A DNA stretch of 64,000 nt, from the NCBI RefSeq assembly GCF_036417845.1, contig NC_089978.1, positions 143,090,288 to 143,154,287 on the forward strand. Reading direction: 5' to 3'. The notes under the pieces are model-generated. The model did not search any database, was not told the DNA's origin, and saw only the letters and a list, made by a program, of their open reading frames with translations. Below, one piece after another: positions 62,311-64,000 of the stretch. The DNA is from Apteryx mantelli (lineage: Eukaryota; Chordata; Aves; Apterygiformes; Apterygidae). Each line of letters begins with the position of its first letter. Position 1 is the stretch's first letter. The position numbers and the translations under genes were made by a program.

Positions 62311-64000
62311 GAAAACGACTTTTTCCTCCGCAAAAGCTTTATTCCGTGTTTCTTTGGGTCCCTCCCCCCACCCGGTTTGTGCGTTAGCACCTGGTAGCGT
62401 TTGTTTCCACCGTGGAAAACCTTATTTTGCTCAAGGGATACCTGGACTAACAGCCAGCCCCCTTGAGCGCCCACCCTGGCACAGCAAAAAGGGTGGGAAA
62501 CCCCCAAAGTGGTTTGCGAGGGCAGGTGGGCACAGCCTGAGCCTAGCCTGCTTCCCACAGTGACTTAATACGCCTCTATCATCCTTTCCTTCACAGATCA
62601 ACAAGGAGCTATTTCAGCAGTGTTGTGCAGTGCATTATTAGCACTGTTAAACTCCCAGATAGCTACAGCAGGACCAAACCCTCCAGCAAGATGTGGCCCT
62701 GTGCTCAGGCAGAGCACAAAACCAGCCTTCCCACCCTTTGGTAAAGGGCTCTCATGCTAACATTGCTACGGAGGCTTCGGCAAGGTCCTCAGGGACAATG
62801 TGAAAGCGTATGGCCAAGTTCACCAGGCAATATTTGCCTTGAAGTAAATTAAAATTTATGTGAAGTAAAGTAAAATTTACTTGAAATACACACAGGTAAA
62901 TACTGGAAGTATTACTGGAAGAAAGAGAAGTTACACACTTCTAAAGGAAGCAGAACTAGAAAGTACAGAGCAGATGTGCACTCTTCAATTCTTAATTTTC
63001 AAGATAAAACTTACTATGATTCTACAAATCACTTGATTAGATTTCTGAAAGTCACTTGAGAGGCTAAAGAAGAAATTCTCATGCTGCTCTGTAATCATTC
63101 CTGTAAAATCTGGAGATAAACCACTGTTTCACAAAAGTACAAGGTTGTTTCCTGTGAATGAGTTGGATCAGTATTAGAATTTGTTCAAGGAGGAACACTT
63201 TTCTTCACTAAATTTTATCAGTCTTTTTCTCCTCCCCATTACTGTATTGTACCTTAGGTATTGCCAAAGCAAGAGAACAGTTTTTCAGTTAAACAAGCAT
63301 GCTAACCATTTTGGTCAAACAGGTCCAATGATTGAAAGGCAACTGAGTTTAGCAGATCTGTATTCTGTGTAAGCTGGGTGATGTAGGCAAAATGTTAAAC
63401 ATACCTATGCCTTGATTTATAAAATGGAGATGGGTAATATTTGCACACCTCTAAAAATACTTGAAATTCTCTACAAGCAAAAGTGTAAATTAGCAGTCAA
63501 CAAGATTGTATGAAAAAGAAGAGAAGATCAATTAATCATCAGTTAAGGAAGAAAAGAATTGGTAAACTTGAAAATTAATGGTGTTAATATTATGAAAAGT
63601 ATTAGGGTGATAAAGGAAAAGAGCAATAAAACTAACAGCAAAAGGACATTGTAGAATTACCTTCAATTAATCCATTTAAGGATAGGCTTGATTGTCTGTG
63701 GTGACTTAGGCATAATTAAATAATCCTGTGAAGTGTTAACATCAGGTGGCATATGTTATGTGCAACGATAGCAAAAACAACTCGATGTGATTCAGCTGAT
63801 CAGTTGGCAGGTTGCTTTATTTAAAGTCACATTTGAAAGGCAATAGCCAAAGTTCTCTTCAGGTTCTTTTTTAGTTTTAAATCTCTTAAAGCTGCAGCCT
63901 AAAAACTCAAAGTTCCTTCACCATGGCATATTCTGGCACAATTAACAATATGTAGCTCAGTTCCATTGTATTTTCTAACAGCAGTGCCCAGCTTTATTTG
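62311..64000. other. flanking region, nothing recognised
   Basis: The first 250 bases are moderately GC-rich, then AT-rich. No exon of a neighbouring gene, RNA gene or repeat family was recognised up to the right edge. Confidence 0.6.

Noticed and set aside
61522-62563. Open frames up to 205 codons in the right-hand CpG island
   Set aside because: Low-complexity Pro/Ala/Arg/Gly translations on both strands at once, with no family features; a product of GC content.
1-64000. Search for endogenous viral genes, tRNA/rRNA genes and prokaryotic operons
   Set aside because: None was seen. All long conserved coding signal is explained by RIBC2, SMC1B and FAM118A.

Overview
This window is vertebrate nuclear DNA, almost certainly from a bird. 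The exons are short and sit in long AT-rich introns with GT/AG boundaries. There are two CpG islands, and at least three CR1 LINE fragments of the kind common in bird genomes (one with the typical inverted CR1 3' end near 30471). I identified three genes by joining exons across consistent splice phases and recognising the resulting proteins. No bacterial, viral or plasmid genes were seen.

Layout, left to right. (1) The 5' half of RIBC2 on the minus strand: four coding exons between 8043 and 1431, with the rest of the gene beyond the left edge. RIBC2 is a ciliary/flagellar doublet-microtubule inner protein. (2) A CpG-island, apparently bidirectional promoter (about 7680-8480). It holds a near-perfect RFX X-box, a CCAAT box and an E2F-type site. 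(3) SMC1B, complete on the plus strand: 25 coding exons, 8474-46107, joining in phase to a 1237-residue meiotic cohesin SMC subunit with Walker A, hinge, ABC signature and Walker B intact. (4) A 3 kb convergent (tail-to-tail) gap. (5) FAM118A on the minus strand, complete coding sequence: seven coding exons, 57743-49150, 356 residues, including a 33-nt microexon. It is a SIR2-like NAD-binding protein. (6) A second CpG island (about 61620-62310), probably the FAM118A promoter and non-coding first exon. (7) About 1.7 kb with nothing recognised.

The order RIBC2 / SMC1B / FAM118A, with RIBC2 and SMC1B head to head and SMC1B and FAM118A tail to tail, matches the human chromosome 22 arrangement as I know it, so this is an ordinary conserved syntenic block. 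The genes do not form one pathway. RIBC2 and SMC1B share a promoter region and are both used in the male germ line (sperm flagellum and meiotic chromosome axis). FAM118A belongs to the SIR2 family that also includes bacterial anti-phage NADases.

I did not find an undescribed system. The observations most worth checking are the promoter motifs, the SIR2-type residues and microexon of FAM118A, and the unusual splice context of SMC1B exon 16.
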